Source: Saccharospirillum salsuginis (GTDB lineage: Bacteria > Pseudomonadota > Gammaproteobacteria > Pseudomonadales > Natronospirillaceae). Taken from it: a stretch of 64,000 nt of DNA. Position numbers and translations under genes: made by a program. The stretch lies in assembly GCF_014651855.1 (NCBI RefSeq), contig NZ_BMXR01000008.1, positions 97,596 through 161,595 on the forward strand. The letters run 5' to 3'. This document shows, piece after piece, positions 61,572 through 64,000 of this stretch. Positions within the stretch are counted from its first letter, which is position 1. Each line of letters opens with the position of its first letter. The notes below the pieces were generated by a model. It had not been told where the DNA came from. It saw nothing but the letters and a program-made list of their open reading frames with translations, and made no database searches.

Positions 61572-61905
61572 ACCCAATTTCAAAAAACGACAATGCGTAA
61601 TACTTTTACCGCCTTTCCAGGGGTCGCCGTAAACGCAATTACCCATCCAGATAAACCGTCTGGCAGCCCCCAAAAGCCTCGTTCAACCTAAAAACCTCCC
61701 TCATCATCAAACCCGATCGCCGATCCAATATTTAATTTTGTGATTAACTCCTCGAAACCAGCCCTTTCCAACGGTTACCTGCCCGGTTCCATTTCCTTAC
61801 ACTCCCATTTCCCTTCGTTGTCGAGCAGTCAGGCGTCTCGAACCCGCATTACGGGAGCCGGGCCTCGGTAAGGACAACCGCGATGCAACGGAAAAAGGAC
61901 GCTTC
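61572..61905. other. Gap with a degenerate family S relic
   Basis: A 334-nt gap. Around 61615-61670, CCAGGGGTCGCCGTAAACGC and CCATCCAGATAAACCGTCTGG match the family S core partially (GGGGTCGCCGTRAA, CCATCCA), but there is no inverted right arm, so it is a decayed or truncated copy. The rest is relatively AT-rich and presumably holds the promoter of the LysM gene; no clear -35/-10 pair. Confidence 0.45.
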
Positions 61906-64000
61906 ATGAGTGTATTTGACCCCGAGGTGGATGCCTCGACACCCACCGACCCGCCGGCCGGATATCACACTATTCAATGGTTTTCTCTGCCCCACCCGGT
62001 GGCCAGGCAGTTGCGCCCGCTCGTTCGGGACGGCCGCTGGCTGCAATGCCGGGTGGAAGGGCTGACCTGGATGCTGGAGCCGGTGCCTTCAGACCGGATA
62101 TTGATTCTCTGGGATGGCCGCACAGCCAAGCACATCAAGGCCCGGGGCATTTCTGCCTTCGACCGGGGCCAACCCTTTCTGTTTCGCCGCTTCCCGTCCG
62201 ATTCGAAAACGTGCGGCGGTGCCGGGGCCGGTCGAAATGCCCAGAACGGGCGCGAGACGGAGGAGGGCGAGGGCCCCAGCCGCTGGGGCGGTGGTCGTTT
62301 CACCGGGCCACCGCATTTCAACGTGACGGTTCACATTTACGACCCGTTAGACGGTACCCACCCAAAACCGCCGGAGCTTGAACTGGGCGAGCGGCCCATC
62401 CACCCGAGCCGCGAGGCTTACCAATTGGGCGAAGACGAATCCGTATTCGACCTGGCCCGGCGGCTCTATGGCCTGCCGATCCTCAAGCCACTGCTGAACC
62501 TCAATGAGCGCCACAGCTACGACCGACTGCCCGCACCGGGCAGCCGGATCCAGGTGCCCGGTTTCCGTCTGCCGATCTCCGGCTCGGCGAACCCGCAGAC
62601 CAAAAGCATCTCGCTCACCTGGGACGGGCCGACCGAGGGCCAACAGAACCTGCCGTTCCAGCCAGGCCCAGCGGCCACCTCCGGAGAAACCCGGTTCTGG
62701 GACTTCCGCATACCGGTCAAGGCCGGTGACTACCAACTGACCGCCCGCAACGGCACAGTCGAACACAGCCGGACGATTCGCATTGAACCGCCCAGCAACC
62801 CCCGCGCGCAGCCACTGGACGTCTGCTACCGCCCGGAGACCGGTGAACAGCTGCTGGTGACCGATTACTTAACCCACCAGATCGACACCGACAGCCAACT
62901 CATCGACGACGCCCTTCAAGCCCTGAACGACGCCGTGGAAGCAGACGACCAGGAAGCCATCCCCGAAAAGAAAGCCGCCGTCATGAAAGCCCTGGCCCCG
63001 GCCGGGCGCAGCGACACCGGCATCGCCGGGCTGACCGAACTGGCCGGCTACAAAGGCCGCAAGGCCACCTACGTGCGCAGCGACAAGATCGCCAACCACG
63101 TTCGCCGCTACAGCCTCGCCGTCACCGTGCGAGACGAACGCCGCTTCACCGACGCCACCGGCTCCTTCGATGCCGCCAAGGCGCAACGCACCCTGAAAGA
63201 GGACTATCAGGGCGGCCTGGAGAAAGTCGATTTCAAACTCAACCTCGCCCAGTTCGACACCGCCATGACCGACTGGGCCGAAAGCTGGAACGAGACCACC
63301 GGGCAAAAGCGGGACTGGCTGGCCGACTCCGACCACTTCACCGCCACCACCGAAGCCGCCGTCATGCGGCTGATGGCTGGTGCCTCATTAAGTGCAAGCG
63401 TCAGCAAAACCGCCATCGGTCTCGCGGCCAATGCCTCCGCCTCGGCGGCTCTGGCCGAGGGCAAGGTCACGGTGGAAAGCCACTTTCCGGATAAGGACGG
63501 CTTTGCGCTCCAGCTGGAGTTGGAGAACAAGCATTCGCCCGACACCACCACTCTGGATTTCGGCGCCGTCCGGGCCAGCATGATCATCGAACTGATCGGC
63601 TTTGCCGGTGCCAAGGCGCTGGTCTGCGCCAATGTCGAGCTGAGCATGGACGGCTCGAAGGCCGCGTTGAAAGGACTGACCGATAATGAGGCCCGGGAAA
63701 AAGCCGAATCCGATTCCGATTTCGAACCGCATCCACCGGTACAGGGTGCCGATGTGGGCGCATCGGCGTTTGCGGGTATCTCCGGTGGCTGTGGCGTAAA
63801 AGGCGCGCTGGAATGGGATAACCCCGAACAGCGGACCGGCGATGAGCCAGCTTTCTCGGCGTTTGCTGAGATTGGCGGGGAGTTCAATGCTCAAGTTGGT
63901 GGTGGTGGTGAGGCCAAGCTCTATGTCGCTTTCGATGACGGCAAGTTTATGATCCGAAGTCGGGTTGGAGCGTGTTTTGGGGTCGGTGCTGCCGGTGCCT
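61906..64000 (+). CDS. Large LysM-containing protein, 3' end beyond the window
   Basis: An open frame from ATG 61906 (GGACGCTTC upstream) to the window end, ~698 codons without a stop. It begins MSVFDPEVDASTPTDPPAGY and has no signal peptide. Around residues 175-225, YQLGEDESVFDLARRLYGLP and LNERHSYDRLPAPGSRIQVP are a LysM-like peptidoglycan-binding module. Ala/Gly-rich stretches (SLSASVSKTAIGLAANASA, GGEFNAQVGGGGEAK) then recur, resembling those of type VI-delivered or polymorphic toxin proteins. That role is inference; the C-terminal domain that would decide it is missing. Confidence 0.7.
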   Translation, partial: MSVFDPEVDASTPTDPPAGYHTIQWFSLPHPVARQLRPLVRDGRWLQCRVEGLTWMLEPVPSDRILILWDGRTAKHIKARGISAFDRGQPFLFRRFPSDSKTCGGAGAGRNAQNGRETEEGEGPSRWGGGRFTGPPHFNVTVHIYDPLDGTHPKPPELELGERPIHPSREAYQLGEDESVFDLARRLYGLPILKPLLNLNERHSYDRLPAPGSRIQVPGFRLPISGSANPQTKSISLTWDGPTEGQQNLPFQPGPAATSGETRFWDFRIPVKAGDYQLTARNGTVEHSRTIRIEPPSNPRAQPLDVCYRPETGEQLLVTDYLTHQIDTDSQLIDDALQALNDAVEADDQEAIPEKKAAVMKALAPAGRSDTGIAGLTELAGYKGRKATYVRSDKIANHVRRYSLAVTVRDERRFTDATGSFDAAKAQRTLKEDYQGGLEKVDFKLNLAQFDTAMTDWAESWNETTGQKRDWLADSDHFTATTEAAVMRLMAGASLSASVSKTAIGLAANASASAALAEGKVTVESHFPDKDGFALQLELENKHSPDTTTLDFGAVRASMIIELIGFAGAKALVCANVELSMDGSKAALKGLTDNEAREKAESDSDFEPHPPVQGADVGASAFAGISGGCGVKGALEWDNPEQRTGDEPAFSAFAEIGGEFNAQVGGGGEAKLYVAFDDGKFMIRSRVGACFGVGAAGA

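Overview
The window is chromosomal DNA of a GC-rich (roughly 60%) aerobic gammaproteobacterium related to the Pseudomonadales/Oceanospirillales. I base this on three things: a complete cbb3 oxidase operon (cco) with an Fnr/Anr regulator, the aspS-yebC-ruvCAB-tolQRAB-pal-cpoB-queC-tRNA-Lys run, and the nadA-bepA-tusA-perM-bcp-dapA-bamC-MBL-purC run. Both runs follow the order I know from Pseudomonas aeruginosa PAO1. No plasmid, prophage, CRISPR array or intact insertion sequence is visible.

Layout. 1-610: tRNA-Val and tRNA-Asp with a truncated tRNA tail and a REP doublet. 608-11200: fadH, a frameshifted coiled-coil gene, a PLP enzyme of the ACC deaminase/D-cysteine desulfhydrase family, a YlqF GTPase, a histone-deacetylase-like hydrolase divergent from a Pat-type protein acetyltransferase, and nudC. 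11560-24600: the oxygen-response region. It has tandem Fnr boxes before a 41-residue membrane protein, then on the minus strand fnr, ttcA, a hypothetical gene, apt, a gamma-glutamylcyclotransferase-like gene, a TauE-like protein, ccoS, ccoI, ccoH, ccoG and ccoPQON, with an Fnr box before ccoN. 24670-27200: a PilZ-like protein, acylphosphatase and a lytic transglycosylase. 27870-33240: aspS, yebC, ruvC, ruvA, ruvB. 33360-38920: the Tol-Pal envelope system and queC. 39030-39320: twin tRNA-Lys. 39750-47640: nadA to purC. 47700-61570: an outer-membrane protein, a TetR regulator, Nnr, a lipoprotein, a membrane protein, an FKBP isomerase, twin tRNA-Asn, small membrane proteins, YheT-like hydrolase, rlmM, a second tusA-like gene, a MATE exporter and epmC. 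61906 to the end: the first ~698 codons of a large LysM-containing protein.

The genes are mostly housekeeping. The unusual layer is in the gaps, which hold at least five families of short palindromic repeats. The most striking (called family S here) has ten clear copies of about 103-123 nt. Each has a conserved central core flanked by ~25-31 nt inverted arms. The arms differ from copy to copy but stay complementary within each copy, and an inner hairpin covaries in the same way. Copies sit in nearly every kind of gap, including twice inside ruvCAB. A second family (REP2, GTAGGGCAGAAGAGC...) occurs mostly as inverted doublets. A third (REP3, GTTGGATTA...TAATCCAAC) is widespread. In two places a repeat supplies the TAG stop codon of the preceding gene.

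All calls come from reading the sequence and protein motifs. No database search or folding program was run.
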